Notes: generated by a model not told the origin, from the letters alone. A DNA stretch of 64,000 bases from Pandoraea oxalativorans (GCF_000972785.3 NZ_CP011253.3:4960001-5024000); one strand, 5' to 3'; numbered from the stretch's first letter, positions 21,451 through 32,177 are shown. Numbers and translations are program-made.

Positions 21451-21462
21451 TGTTAAAGAACA
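21451..21462 (-). promoter_or_regulatory. boxA antitermination site in the 16S-23S spacer
   Basis: On the minus strand it reads TGTTCTTTAACA, essentially the canonical boxA bound by NusB/NusE. It lies in the spacer between tRNA-Ala and 23S and supports antitermination through the 23S gene. Confidence 0.85.
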
Positions 21463-21572
21463 TAAACTGCATGACATTGTTGTCATTCAAAAGCATTCAT
21501 TTTCAGGGATTTACTTCAGAAGTACCACTGAGATAACTTGCTTTTGACTGACATCGATGCGATCTAAGGTAT

Positions 21573-21648
21573 TGGTGGAGGATGACGGGATCGAACCGAC
21601 GACCCCCTGCTTGCAAAGCAGGTGCTCTCCCAGCTGAGCTAATCCCCC
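21573..21648 (-). tRNA. tRNA-Ala(TGC)
   Basis: 76 nt, GGGGGATTAGCTCAGCTGGG at the 5' end, anticodon TGC in CTTTGCAAG, GTTCGATCC T-loop, encoded CCA. It is the second spacer tRNA of the rRNA operon. Confidence 0.97.
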
Positions 21649-21700
21649 AATCAAGCCGACTTACCACCACTTGAGTCTGTCGCACAGTGGTTAAAAAGCT

Positions 21701-21777
21701 TGGTGGGTCTAGATGGACTCGAACCATCGACCCCCGCCTTATCAAGACGGTGCTCTAACCAACTGAGCTATAGACCC
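21701..21777 (-). tRNA. tRNA-Ile(GAT)
   Basis: 77 nt, GGGTCTATAGCTCAGTTGG at the 5' end, anticodon GAT in CTTGATAAG, GGTTCGAGTCC T arm, encoded CCA. It is the first spacer tRNA, 64 bases after 16S. Confidence 0.97.
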
Positions 21778-21838
21778 GACTTAGATCTACGCAGTCAACA
21801 ACCGATAAGCGTGAACACTCAACTTCCAGTGCATGCTC

Positions 21839-23374
<1,536 letters not shown>

Positions 23375-23550
23375 AAACCTGTTACTGTTTTCGGTTTTTC
23401 GTGATAAATCACTCGAACCGGTCGCTCTCAAAGTATGCTGACAAGTTAATTACTTAACTTACCTATTACTATGTGAGCCTCAATAAATTTAAAGCTTATC
23501 TGCCGAAGCAGACGCACCATTCATCGAGTGCCCACACTTATCGGTTGTTT

Positions 23551-23564
23551 AATTTTTAAAGATC
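23551..23564 (-). promoter_or_regulatory. boxA-like site in the rRNA leader
   Basis: The minus strand reads GATCTTTAAAAATT about 175 bases ahead of 16S, resembling boxA (CTTTAA core) in the expected leader position for rRNA antitermination. Confidence 0.65.
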
Positions 23565-23584
23565 AATCGCATCTGACTTAACTT

Positions 23585-23794
23585 CGTCGCTTTGTTACCG
23601 CGCCGTCGCTTCGTTTTCTGCGTCGCTGCATCAGCAGCAGAGAAGTGAGATTATGTCGCAGCTTCTCGTCGTCGTCAACAGTTTTTTTCGCTTTCTTCGT
23701 TCGTCGCCGTAGCGACTCGCAAGCTCCAAAACCACTAACCACCGGGCTTTCCAGCCCGTCGCTTCAACTTCGTCGCTGCTTTCGCTGCGTCGCT
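23585..23794. repeat. Cluster of CGTCGCT heptamers around the rRNA promoter
   Basis: Six copies of CGTCGCT at 23585, 23604, 23621, 23757, 23771 and 23788, all in the same orientation, on both sides of the proposed rRNA promoter. Function is unknown; the enclosed region has no convincing gene. Confidence 0.6.
23650..23678 (-). promoter_or_regulatory. Probable rRNA operon promoter
   Basis: On the minus strand: -35 TTGACG (23673-23678), a 17-base spacer, -10 CATAAT (23650-23655). An A-rich tract directly upstream of the -35 could act as an UP element. Transcription would begin about 270 bases before 16S. Confidence 0.75.
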
Positions 23795-23872
23795 GTCGTT
23801 GCGAGAGACGGAATATTAGTGAAAACCCCGAACCCTGGCAAGCACTTTGTGAAAATAATTTGAAAACCCATG

Positions 23873-23894
23873 AAAAAGCCCCGTCGCGACGGGG
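23873..23894 (-). terminator. Terminator after the amino-acid-binding protein gene
   Basis: Eight-bp GC palindrome CCCCGTCGCGACGGGG (23879-23894) flanked by an A-run at 23873-23877, which becomes a T-run on the minus strand. A T-run on the other side would also allow plus-strand termination. It insulates the rRNA promoter from the upstream gene. Confidence 0.9.
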
Positions 23895-23947
23895 TTTTTT
23901 CATTTCATACAGCGTCGGCAGGCGCTGTATGCCAGGTGACTTCGGGA

Positions 23948-24748
23948 CTACTTCTTACCGAAGTACCGCTCGTAGATGGCGTCATACGTGCCATCCGCCT
24001 TGATCGCATCGACACCCTTGTTGATCTTGGCCAGCAACTCGGCATCGCCCTTGCGCACCGCAATGCCGTAGTACTCCTTCGGGAAGCTGCTGTCAGCGAC
24101 CGTGCGAAGCTTCGCATTCGGATTATTCGCAATGAAGTTCACCACGACACCGTTATCTGCGACCACTGCATCAACGCCCCCCGCTTCGAGTTCCTTCATT
24201 GCCAGCGGCGTGCCTTCGAAACGTTTGACCGACGGATTGTTCTTGCCCATCAGTTTCTGCACGACTTCGTCGCCCGTCGTCGCCGTCTGCACGCCGACCT
24301 TCATCGACTTCAAATCGTCGAACTTCTGCACGGTCGAGTTCGCGGGCACGGCGATCAACTGCGACGCCTCGAAGTAAGGCTTCGAAAAATCCATCTGTTT
24401 GCTGCGTTCGTCCGTAATCGTGATCGCGGAGATCAGGATGTCGCGGTCGCCCTGCACCAGCGAATTGAAGATGCCTTCGAACGGCGTATTGATAAAACGA
24501 ATGGAGATGCCCGCCTTATCGGCGACGGCTTTCATCACATCGATATCGAAACCGGCGATCTGCCGGGTATCGGTTTCGAATTCGAACGGCGCATAGGCAG
24601 CGTCCGATCCGACGACGTACACAGGTTGCGAGCCGTCCGGCCCGACCGACCGGCCCGCAGCCGATTCTTCCTTCTTCCCGCAGGCACTCAACAGCAGCCC
24701 CGAGGCCACCACCAGGGCCAGCGCAAATGCACGTCGTTTCATCGACAT
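23948..24748 (-). CDS. Amino-acid ABC transporter substrate-binding lipoprotein
   Basis: 266 aa. Lipoprotein signal MSMKRRAFALALVVASG with lipobox LLSA|C, then a family-3 solute-binding domain: PVYVVGSDAAYAPFEFE, IAGFDIDVMKAVADKAG, MDFSKPYFEAS, VGVQTATTGDEV and KEYYGIAVRKGD. It should capture polar amino acids in the periplasm for an ABC permease. No permease or ATPase is adjacent, so it is an orphan here. The frame opens at 24802 upstream; the ATG at 24748 is chosen for the AAGGGA site and because it begins the signal peptide directly. Its own terminator follows. Confidence 0.9.
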   Translation of the reverse strand: MSMKRRAFALALVVASGLLLSACGKKEESAAGRSVGPDGSQPVYVVGSDAAYAPFEFETDTRQIAGFDIDVMKAVADKAGISIRFINTPFEGIFNSLVQGDRDILISAITITDERSKQMDFSKPYFEASQLIAVPANSTVQKFDDLKSMKVGVQTATTGDEVVQKLMGKNNPSVKRFEGTPLAMKELEAGGVDAVVADNGVVVNFIANNPNAKLRTVADSSFPKEYYGIAVRKGDAELLAKINKGVDAIKADGTYDAIYERYFGKK

Positions 24749-24831
24749 TGTTTCGTCCCTTGCTGAAAAAACCGGCAGCCTATCATAGGACGACCTCCCC
24801 AACGGCGGCCGTCCCGGCTTTTCGCAATAGA

Positions 24832-25608
24832 TCAGCGGTGCTTGAAAACCGGCTTGCGCTTTTCGACGAACGCCGCCATGCCTTCCTTCTGGTCTTCCAG
24901 TGCGAAGAGCGAATGGAACATCCGACGCTCGAATTGCACGCCCTCGTCGAGAGTCGATTCGAAAGCGCGGTTGACGGCTTCCTTCGCAGCCATGACGACC
25001 GGCAGCGAGTATTCACAAATGGTGTTGGCCGCGCCGATCGCCTCGTCGAGCAACTTGTCGAGCGGCACGATGCGCGAAACGAGGCCGGCGCGCTCGGCTT
25101 CGATGGCGTCCATGAAGCGCGCGGTCAGGCACATGTCCATGGCCTTGGCCTTCGACACGGCACGCGTGAGACGCTGTGTACCGCCCGCGCCCGGAATCAC
25201 CCCAAGCTTGATCTCGGGCTGTCCGAACTTTGCGTTGTCCGCGGCGATGATGAAGTCACACATCATCGCCAGTTCGCACCCGCCGCCGAGTGCGAATCCC
25301 GACACTGCAGCGATGACCGGCTTGCGGATGCGGCGCACCGTCTCCCAGTTGCGCGTGATGTAGTCGCCCTTGAAGACGTCGGCGAACGTGTACTTGGACA
25401 TCATGCCGATGTCGGCGCCGGCGGCGAACGCCTTCTCACTCCCGGTGATCACCATGCAACCGATGGCTTCGTCGGCGTCGAAGGCGGTGAGCGCAGCGCC
25501 CAGCTCGTCCACCAGCGCGTCATTCAGCGCGTTGAGCGCTTTCGGACGATTCAGCGTGATCAGACCGACGCGACCGCGCGTCTCCACCAGAATGTTCTCG
25601 TACGTCAT
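24832..25608 (-). CDS. Enoyl-CoA hydratase (PaaF/crotonase type)
   Basis: 258 aa crotonase. It hydrates 2-enoyl-CoA to 3-hydroxyacyl-CoA. Oxyanion-hole segments [12 protein letters not shown] (about 60-71) and [16 protein letters not shown] (about 103-118) are present. The two catalytic glutamates are expected in GGGCELA and in [15 protein letters not shown]. Transcribed divergently from the phenylacetate genes over a 627-base gap, so it may serve that pathway's beta-oxidation-like step (dehydroadipyl-CoA hydration, the PaaF reaction) or general fatty-acid oxidation; I do not assign the symbol. Confidence 0.9.
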   Translation of the reverse strand: MTYENILVETRGRVGLITLNRPKALNALNDALVDELGAALTAFDADEAIGCMVITGSEKAFAAGADIGMMSKYTFADVFKGDYITRNWETVRRIRKPVIAAVSGFALGGGCELAMMCDFIIAADNAKFGQPEIKLGVIPGAGGTQRLTRAVSKAKAMDMCLTARFMDAIEAERAGLVSRIVPLDKLLDEAIGAANTICEYSLPVVMAAKEAVNRAFESTLDEGVQFERRMFHSLFALEDQKEGMAAFVEKRKPVFKHR

Positions 25609-26235
25609 CCTCTTACTCCTCCAGTCAAAGTCTCGTCTTGTGATTCGGGGGTCTGCGGTTACTCGGGCTCGATACCCGGGTAGCCGCCGGAAACAAATAA
25701 GGCGATGGGCGCGCCATCGGTTTGCGACGGCGCCGCGGCGCTCTCCACGGGCCTGGGTGTGCGGCTCGCGGCGCGTCGACTGCAGTGGTTAGGCATGATG
25801 CCATCGATCCCCCGGGCACGCACCTTTCGTTCCGCAGCGCAGATTGGAGGCCGCAAGCCATCCAATGTCGGGACAAAGTCCGAGAAATCGGGCGCGAGAG
25901 CCAGTTGCATCCGACGATGAATTCCCCGAACCGACCGCCCGCCCGGCATTCGCCACGCCCGCTTGCGCCGCACAGCGCGCCCGCCCGGATCCGTCGGGGA
26001 AAACCCGGCATCATCGTGCTCCACGCCCGGAAGATTTGGTGCTATATTAACAAACCAACCGGTCGGTCAATTAATGTTGACGACGAAGCGACGACAAGCA
26101 TCGGTCCAAGCATGCGTCAGCCCCATTAGTCAGACGACCCGGTGCCGTCCCCTGCGTCTTGCCACGCGAGCCACGAACTTGCCCGCAAGATAGCGAATCC
26201 GCCAGCCGCATCCCGACACGGACAGATCCACAACC
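25609..26235. promoter_or_regulatory. Intergenic region between enoyl-CoA hydratase and paaN
   Basis: 627 bases with several open frames but none with a ribosome-binding site or family-like sequence. The only clear signals are near 26043-26067: a TATATT hexamer and a palindrome just downstream. The paaN 5' leader would be about 180 nt. Confidence 0.45.
26054..26067. promoter_or_regulatory. Candidate PaaR (TetR-type) operator upstream of paaN
   Basis: ACCAACCGGTCGGT is a 14-base palindrome with one mismatched pair around CCGG. It starts six bases after a TATATT -10-like hexamer (26043-26048), so a bound repressor would cover the start of transcription. TetR-family PaaR repressors of phenylacetate genes recognise ACCGACCGGTCGGT-like sites in related bacteria; assigning this site to PaaR is inference. 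No good -35 was seen. Confidence 0.55.
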
Positions 26236-27930
26236 ATGACTCATCCCCTCTTCGCCAAACACCAAGAGACTCTCGAGCGCGCCCTTCAGGCCATCGCCAC
26301 GCGTGGTTACTGGAGCCCGTTTACGGAAATGCCGAGCCCGCGCGCTTATGGCGAGACGGCCGCCGCCGATGGCGAAGCCGCTTTTAAACAGTATCTGAAC
26401 GCCGCCTTCCCGCTGGAGCAGCGCGGCAGCACGGGTAGCGTCGGCCAGGAAGCCTCGCCGTTCGGCTTTGCGCTCGGCACGACCTACCCCGGATTCGAAA
26501 TCGACGCCCTGCTCGCCCGCGTGAAGGATGCCCACAAGTCGTGGCGCGCCGCGACGCCGGACGCCTGGGTCGGCGTCTCGCTCGAAATCCTCAAGCGCCT
26601 GAACGCACGTAGTTTCGAGATGGCCAACGCCGTGATGCACACGACGGGTCAGGCTTTCATGATGGCGTTTCAGGCCGGTGGCCCGCACGCACAAGATCGC
26701 GGTCTCGAAGCCGTGGCCTACGCATGGGACGAACTGCGCCGCATTCCGGCAGACGCCTACTGGGAAAAGCCGCAGGGCAAGAACCCGCCGCTGGCGATGG
26801 AAAAGCGCTACACCGTCGTGCCGCGTGGCGTGGCGTTGGTGCTTGGCTGCTGCACGTTCCCGACGTGGAACGGCTATCCCGGCCTGTTCGCCAGCCTCGC
26901 GACCGGCAATGCCGTCGTCGTCAAACCGCATCCGGGCGCGATCCTGCCGCTCGCCATCACCGTGAAGATCGCGCGTGAAGTGCTCAAGGAAGCCGGTTTC
27001 GATCCGGATGTCGTCACGCTCGCCGCGACCAACCCGAACGACGGCGCCATCGTCCAGCAACTCGCGAAGCGCGACGAAGTGCGCGTGATCGATTTCACCG
27101 GCAGCACCGCCAACGGCGACTGGCTGGAGATCAACGCGCGTCAGGCGCAGGTCTACACCGAGAAGGCCGGCGTGAACCAGATCGTGATCGACTCGACGGA
27201 CGACCTCAAGGGCATGGCCCGCAACATCGGTTTCTCGCTCGCGCTGTACTCGGGCCAGATGTGCACCGCGCCGCAGAACATCTACATCCCGCGAGACGGA
27301 ATTCAGACGCCGGACGGTAAGGTCTCGTTCGACGAAGTGGTGGCCGCCATTGCCGGTAGCGTTCAGAAGACGTGCAGCGATCCGGCCAAGGCCGTCGAAC
27401 TGCTCGGCGCGATCCAGAACGAAGGCGTCCTCGCTCGCATCGACGAAGCCCGCAAGGTCGGCCGTGTGGTGCTCGACAGCCAGACGCTCGAACACCCGGC
27501 CTTCGCCGGTGCGCGCGTGCGCACGCCGCTGATCGTCGCGCTCGACGTCGCCGACGAAGCCACCTACACCCGAGAATGGTTCGGCCCGGTCACGTTCGTG
27601 ATCGCGGTGGACAGCGGCGAGCAAGCCTTCGCGCTGGCCGGACGCACCGCTGCGCAGCACGGCGCCCTCACGCTGTCGGCCTACACGACGACGCCGGAAG
27701 GCGAAGCACTGGCACTCGACGCCGCCATCGAAGGCCGCGTCGCTCTGTCGCTCAATCTGACCGGCGGCGTGTTCGTCAATCAGTCGGCGGCCTACTCGGA
27801 CTACCACGGCACGGGCGGCAACCCGGCTGCAAACGCCAGCCTGGCCGACGCAGCTTTCGTTGCCAATCGTTTCCGCGTCGTGCAAAGCCGCCACCACGTG
27901 CCGGCCAAGTCCGAAGCGGGCGCTGCCTGA
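26236..27930 (+). CDS. paaN: Phenylacetic acid degradation protein PaaN (aldehyde dehydrogenase family)
   Basis: 564 aa. It belongs to the PaaN type found in Burkholderiales: an aldehyde-dehydrogenase fold without the MaoC-type hydratase domain of E. coli PaaZ. Catalytic Cys lies in SGQMCTAPQN, the cofactor loop in VVVKPHPGA, and FTGSTANGDW precedes it. In the aerobic phenylacetyl-CoA route the ring-opened aldehyde is oxidised to the 3-oxo acid; this protein probably performs that step with a separate hydrolase. It is first of a plus-strand run with the thiolase, paaG, paaI and paaK, and is preceded by a palindromic operator. Confidence 0.9.
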   Translation: MTHPLFAKHQETLERALQAIATRGYWSPFTEMPSPRAYGETAAADGEAAFKQYLNAAFPLEQRGSTGSVGQEASPFGFALGTTYPGFEIDALLARVKDAHKSWRAATPDAWVGVSLEILKRLNARSFEMANAVMHTTGQAFMMAFQAGGPHAQDRGLEAVAYAWDELRRIPADAYWEKPQGKNPPLAMEKRYTVVPRGVALVLGCCTFPTWNGYPGLFASLATGNAVVVKPHPGAILPLAITVKIAREVLKEAGFDPDVVTLAATNPNDGAIVQQLAKRDEVRVIDFTGSTANGDWLEINARQAQVYTEKAGVNQIVIDSTDDLKGMARNIGFSLALYSGQMCTAPQNIYIPRDGIQTPDGKVSFDEVVAAIAGSVQKTCSDPAKAVELLGAIQNEGVLARIDEARKVGRVVLDSQTLEHPAFAGARVRTPLIVALDVADEATYTREWFGPVTFVIAVDSGEQAFALAGRTAAQHGALTLSAYTTTPEGEALALDAAIEGRVALSLNLTGGVFVNQSAAYSDYHGTGGNPAANASLADAAFVANRFRVVQSRHHVPAKSEAGAA

Positions 27931-28099
27931 CTCACGTCCATCGAGTCACATCTATAGATAGAGAGGACGGGAAACCCCTCACGCAATTGCGACGGTAAGT
28001 CACCACCATAGTCACTCACCGTCGCATGGCCCCTGCGCTTCAGTGCTCAGGCCCCGCGACCGATCTTCCCGCCCCAAGCCAAGACAGGAACGAGACACC

Positions 28100-29302
28100 A
28101 TGACCGAAGCCTTCATCTGCGACGCGATCCGCACTCCCATCGGCCGTTACGGCGGTGCGCTGAAGGACGTTCGCGCCGACAACCTCGGCGCGATCCCCCT
28201 CAAGGCGCTGATGGCGCGCAACCCGAACGTCGACTGGACGCTGATCGACGACGTTATTTACGGCTGCGCCAATCAGGCAGGTGAAGACAACCGCAACGTC
28301 GCTCGCATGGCGTCGCTGCTTGCCGAGTTGCCCACCGACGTGCCGGGCGCGACGCTCAACCGCCTGTGCGGCTCCGGCATGGACGCCATCGGCACCGCCG
28401 CACGCGCCATCAAGGCGGGCGAAGCCGGGTTGATGATCGCAGGCGGCGTCGAATCGATGACGCGCGCACCGTTCGTGATGGGCAAGGCCGACAGCGCGTT
28501 CTCGCGTCAGGCCGCGATTTTCGACACGACCATCGGCTGGCGCTTCATCAACCCGCTCATGAAGGCGCAGTACGGCGTCGACTCGATGCCGGAGACGGCA
28601 GAGAACGTGGCCGACGACTTCAAGATCAATCGCGAAGATCAGGACCGTTTTGCGCTGCGCAGCCAGGAGAAGGCCGCGCGCGCGCAAGCCGACGGCACGC
28701 TCGCACAGGAAATCACGCCGGTGTCCATCGCCCAGAAAAAGGGCGACGCCATCGTCGTAGAACATGACGAACATCCGCGCGCCACGAGCATGGAAGCGCT
28801 GGGCAAGCTCAAGGGCGTGGTTCGTGCCGACGGCACCGTCACCGCCGGCAACGCCTCCGGCGTGAACGACGGCTCGTGCGCTCTGCTGCTGGCCAGCGAA
28901 AGCGCCGCCAAACTGCATGGCCTCACGCCGCGTGCCCGCGTGCTCGGCATGGCGACCGCCGGTGTCGCACCGCGCATCATGGGCATCGGGCCGGCCCCGG
29001 CCACGGTCAAGTTGCTCAAGCAACTGAACATGACGCTCGACCAGTTCGACGTCATCGAGCTGAACGAAGCGTTCGCCAGCCAGGGCCTGGCGGTGATGCG
29101 TCAACTCGGCCTCGCCGATGACGACGCCCGCGTGAACCCGAATGGCGGCGCGATCGCGCTGGGCCATCCGCTGGGTGCGTCGGGCGCACGTCTGGTGACG
29201 ACGGCGATGTATCAGCTTCACCGCACGGGCGGCCGCTTCGCGCTGTGCACGATGTGCATCGGCGTGGGTCAGGGCATCGCCATCGCCATCGAGCGCGTCT
29301 GA
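28100..29302 (+). CDS. pcaF: 3-oxoadipyl-CoA thiolase
   Basis: 400 aa. Cleaves 3-oxoadipyl-CoA with CoA to succinyl-CoA and acetyl-CoA, the last step of the phenylacetate and beta-ketoadipate routes. Thiolase triad visible: nucleophile Cys90 in LNRLCGSGMD, His in ALGHPLGASG, and second Cys in CTMCIGVGQG. Family signature NGGAIALGHPLG is intact. The ATG at 28100 is used rather than an in-frame codon at 28043 because AGGAACGAG precedes it. The same protein is called PaaJ/PaaE in other organisms. It lies 169 bases after paaN with no terminator between them. Confidence 0.9.
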   Translation: MTEAFICDAIRTPIGRYGGALKDVRADNLGAIPLKALMARNPNVDWTLIDDVIYGCANQAGEDNRNVARMASLLAELPTDVPGATLNRLCGSGMDAIGTAARAIKAGEAGLMIAGGVESMTRAPFVMGKADSAFSRQAAIFDTTIGWRFINPLMKAQYGVDSMPETAENVADDFKINREDQDRFALRSQEKAARAQADGTLAQEITPVSIAQKKGDAIVVEHDEHPRATSMEALGKLKGVVRADGTVTAGNASGVNDGSCALLLASESAAKLHGLTPRARVLGMATAGVAPRIMGIGPAPATVKLLKQLNMTLDQFDVIELNEAFASQGLAVMRQLGLADDDARVNPNGGAIALGHPLGASGARLVTTAMYQLHRTGGRFALCTMCIGVGQGIAIAIERV

Positions 29303-29344
29303 GCGATAACCCTTCTATATAGAGAGCCCCGGAGACAGCCCCCG

Positions 29345-30127
29345 ATGACCGCCACGATTCAACTGACGCTGCAAGACAATGTCGCCACGATCACGCTCAA
29401 CCGTCCCGAGAAGCTCAACAGCTTCACGCGGCAGATGCACGCGGAACTGCGCGACGCCCTCGACACCGCGCAGGCACAAGGCGCACGCGCCATTGTGATC
29501 ACCGGTGCGGGCCGCGGCTTCTGCGCCGGGCAGGATCTGGCGGATCTGGACTTCACACCGGGCGCATCGACCGATCTCGGCGCGCTGATCGACGAGAACT
29601 TCAACCCGCTCGTGCGCAGGCTGCGCGCCATGCCGATGCCGGTGATTGCGGCAGTGAACGGCATCGCCGCAGGGGCGGGTGCAAATTTGGCGCTCGCGTG
29701 CGACATCGTTCTGGCGGGCGCTTGCGTCAACTTCGTGCAGGCCTTCGTGAAGATCGGCCTCGTGCCGGACACCGGCGGCACGTGGTTCCTGCCGCAACGC
29801 ATCGGCATGGCCCGCGCGATGGGACTGGCGATGCTCGGCGACAAGCTCTCGGCCGAGCAGGCGGAACAGTGGGGCCTGATCTGGCGATGCGTCGACGACG
29901 ACGCGTTGTTGCCCGAAGCCCAAAAGCTCGCCACGCAACTGGCCACGCAACCCACCAAGGCGCTCGCGACCATCAAGGAAGCGCTTTACGCCTCGGCGAC
30001 CAACACGCTAGATCAGCAACTGGATCTGGAGCGCGACGGACAACGCTCGCTGGGCGCCTCCTACGACTATGCGGAAGGCGTGAACGCGTTCCTGCAAAAG
30101 CGCGCGCCGAAGTTCGAGGGCCGCTGA
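29345..30127 (+). CDS. paaG: 2-(1,2-epoxy-1,2-dihydrophenyl)acetyl-CoA isomerase PaaG
   Basis: 260 aa crotonase-fold enzyme that converts the ring-epoxide of phenylacetyl-CoA to the oxepin. Oxyanion-hole loops GRGFCAGQDLADLD (about 58-71) and NGIAAGAGANLALACD (about 104-119) are present. The PaaG-type Asp is in CAGQDL and replaces the hydratase glutamate pattern. A C-terminal YDYAEGVNAFLQKRAPKFEG tail is typical. It is 42 bases after the thiolase, in the same transcription unit. Confidence 0.92.
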   Translation: MTATIQLTLQDNVATITLNRPEKLNSFTRQMHAELRDALDTAQAQGARAIVITGAGRGFCAGQDLADLDFTPGASTDLGALIDENFNPLVRRLRAMPMPVIAAVNGIAAGAGANLALACDIVLAGACVNFVQAFVKIGLVPDTGGTWFLPQRIGMARAMGLAMLGDKLSAEQAEQWGLIWRCVDDDALLPEAQKLATQLATQPTKALATIKEALYASATNTLDQQLDLERDGQRSLGASYDYAEGVNAFLQKRAPKFEGR

Positions 30128-30296
30128 TCGCCGACGAAGCACGGACAAGCACGGACGAAGCACCGAGCAAGCTGAAGGTACGCAGGACCGAGGAAAAACA
30201 AAACAGGCAGCGACGCACACCGAACGCCAAAACCACACGCGCCGCGCAAGAGACCACGACATAACAAGATTAGACGAGACACAAGAGGAACCCCCG

Positions 30297-30752
30297 ATGA
30301 GCCAAACCTCCGCCGCCAAAGCCGTCAGTGACATGACGCCGGAAGAACTCGCCCACGCGACGGGCGAAGCGATGTACAGCACCGACCGAGCGAGCCAATG
30401 GCTGGGCATGGAGTTGCAGGAAGTGCGTCCGGGCTATGCCCGTATGTCGATGCGCATTCGTGACGAATTCCTCAACGGTCACGCCATCTGCCACGGCGGC
30501 CTGATGTTCACGCTGGCCGATTCGACGTTTGCGTTCGCCTGCAACAGCTACAACGTCGTGACGGTGGCGGCCGGTTGCAGCATCGAGTTCCTCAAGCCGG
30601 TCTCGGGCGGCGACACGCTCACCGCCGAAGCGCAGGAGCAGGTGCTCTCAGGGCGTCATGGCATTTACGACATTCGTTTGACGAACAGCGCCGGTGAGGT
30701 GGTGGCGATGTTCCGCGGCAAGTCCGCACAGATCAAGGGCAGCGTCGTCTGA
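30297..30752 (+). CDS. paaI: Hydroxyphenylacetyl-CoA thioesterase PaaI
   Basis: 151 aa single hotdog-fold thioesterase. The catalytic segment NGHAICHGGLMFTLADSTFA carries the conserved HGG and Asp of the PaaI subfamily. PaaI releases CoA from dead-end phenylacetyl-CoA derivatives. The start has a GAGGAA site. The 169 bases upstream hold no gene and are AAC/CAC-rich. After it come three 10-base tandem repeats and then paaK. Confidence 0.93.
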   Translation: MSQTSAAKAVSDMTPEELAHATGEAMYSTDRASQWLGMELQEVRPGYARMSMRIRDEFLNGHAICHGGLMFTLADSTFAFACNSYNVVTVAAGCSIEFLKPVSGGDTLTAEAQEQVLSGRHGIYDIRLTNSAGEVVAMFRGKSAQIKGSVV

Positions 30753-30771
30753 CGAAGTCCGGCAATACCCC

Positions 30772-30801
30772 GTAGTACTCGGTAGTACTCGGCAGTACTC
30801 G
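30772..30801 (+). repeat. Three 10-bp tandem repeats between paaI and paaK
   Basis: GTAGTACTCG, GTAGTACTCG, GCAGTACTCG in direct succession, followed by a partial copy. AGTACT is palindromic. Probably simple repeat expansion; its role is unknown. Confidence 0.7.
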
Positions 30802-30881
30802 GTATTACGCACCTCCGGCATCGGGCGCGCGCGAGGTAATCAACGTATCAGCGTAAGAAGCAAGACCCCAAGGAGACAGTC

Positions 30882-32177
30882 ATGACCACCGCCTTGCCGC
30901 TCGAGCCGATCGAGAAAGCGAGCCTCGACGAACTGCGCGCCCTTCAGCTCGACCGACTGAAGACGACGCTGCGGCATGCCTACGAGAATTCGCCGGTGTA
31001 TCGCCGGAAGTTCGAAGAGGCCGGCGTCCACCCGGACGAACTGACCTCGCTGGCCGATCTGGCCAAGTTCCCGTTCACGACGAAGCAGGATCTGCGCGAC
31101 AGCTATCCCTTCGGCATGTTCGCGGTGCCGATGGAGCAGGTCTCGCGCGTGCATGCGTCCTCGGGCACGACAGGCAAGCCGACGGTTGTGGGCTACACCG
31201 CTAACGACATCAGCACCTGGGCCGATCTGGTCGCACGTTCGATCCGCGCCTCGGGTGCGCGTCGCGGCGACAAGGTGCATATCAGCTATGGCTATGGCCT
31301 GTTCACGGGCGGTCTCGGTGCGCACTACGGTGCAGAGCGCGCCGGCCTGACGGTGATTCCGTTCGGCGGCGGTCAGACCGAGAAGCAAGTGCAACTGATT
31401 CAGGACTTCAAGCCGGACATCATCATGGTGACGCCGAGCTACATGCTCGCGATCGCCGACGAACTGGAACGTCAGGGCATCGTGGCAGCGGAATCGTCGC
31501 TGCGCATCGGCATCTTCGGCGCGGAGCCATGGACGAACGACATGCGCACGGCCATCGAAAAGCGCATGGGAATCGACGCGGTCGACATCTACGGCCTGTC
31601 GGAAGTGATGGGCCCGGGCGTGGCTTGCGAATGCGCCGAGACGAAGGACGGTCCGACCATCTGGGAAGACCACTTCTATCCCGAAATCATCGATCCGGAG
31701 ACGGGTGAAGTGCTGCCCGACGGCGAGTTTGGCGAGTTGGTGTTCACGTCGCTCACGAAGGAAGCGCTGCCGATCATTCGTTACCGCACGCGCGATCTCA
31801 CGCGCCTGCTGCCGGGCACGGCGCGCACGATGCGTCGGATGGAGAAGATCACCGGCCGTTCGGACGACATGATGATCATTCGCGGCGTGAACGTCTTCCC
31901 GTCGCAGATCGAGGAATTGCTGCTGCGTCAGCCGGTGCTGTCCCCGCACTATCAGATCATTCTGGACAAGGAAGGTCCGATGGACACAATGGCGGTGGAC
32001 GTCGAAGCGGCCGTCGGATGCGACGACGCCGCTGCGTTGCAAGCGGCGGGCGGTGAACTCAAGCGCGACATCAAGACGCTCATCGGCGTGTCGTGTGCGG
32101 TACGCGTGAAGCCGGTCGGCGGCATCGAACGCTCCGTCGGCAAAGCACGCCGGGTCGTGGACAAGCGCCCGCGCTAA
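30882..32177 (+). CDS. paaK: Phenylacetate-CoA ligase PaaK
   Basis: 431 aa AMP-forming ligase that activates phenylacetate to phenylacetyl-CoA, the entry step of the pathway. ATP-binding loop SSGTTGKPT (about 91-99), adenylation motif IYGLSEVMGPG (about 239-249), hinge motif RYRTRDLTRL and ITGRSDDMMIIRG leading to the mobile C-terminal domain. AAGGAG lies six bases ahead of the ATG. It closes the paa run and is followed by a bidirectional terminator. Confidence 0.95.
   Translation: MTTALPLEPIEKASLDELRALQLDRLKTTLRHAYENSPVYRRKFEEAGVHPDELTSLADLAKFPFTTKQDLRDSYPFGMFAVPMEQVSRVHASSGTTGKPTVVGYTANDISTWADLVARSIRASGARRGDKVHISYGYGLFTGGLGAHYGAERAGLTVIPFGGGQTEKQVQLIQDFKPDIIMVTPSYMLAIADELERQGIVAAESSLRIGIFGAEPWTNDMRTAIEKRMGIDAVDIYGLSEVMGPGVACECAETKDGPTIWEDHFYPEIIDPETGEVLPDGEFGELVFTSLTKEALPIIRYRTRDLTRLLPGTARTMRRMEKITGRSDDMMIIRGVNVFPSQIEELLLRQPVLSPHYQIILDKEGPMDTMAVDVEAAVGCDDAAALQAAGGELKRDIKTLIGVSCAVRVKPVGGIERSVGKARRVVDKRPR

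Noticed and set aside
23590..23830. CRISPR-like array at the rRNA leader repeats
   Set aside because: Seven-base repeats at irregular spacing without regular spacers are not a CRISPR array. None was seen elsewhere in the window.
26071..27897. 608-codon frame antisense to paaN, and similar antisense frames over the thiolase, paaK, ABC transporter and trpC-CYTH genes
   Set aside because: High GC content leaves antisense frames open. Their products are Arg/His/Val-rich and lack family motifs, while the sense strands encode clear enzymes.
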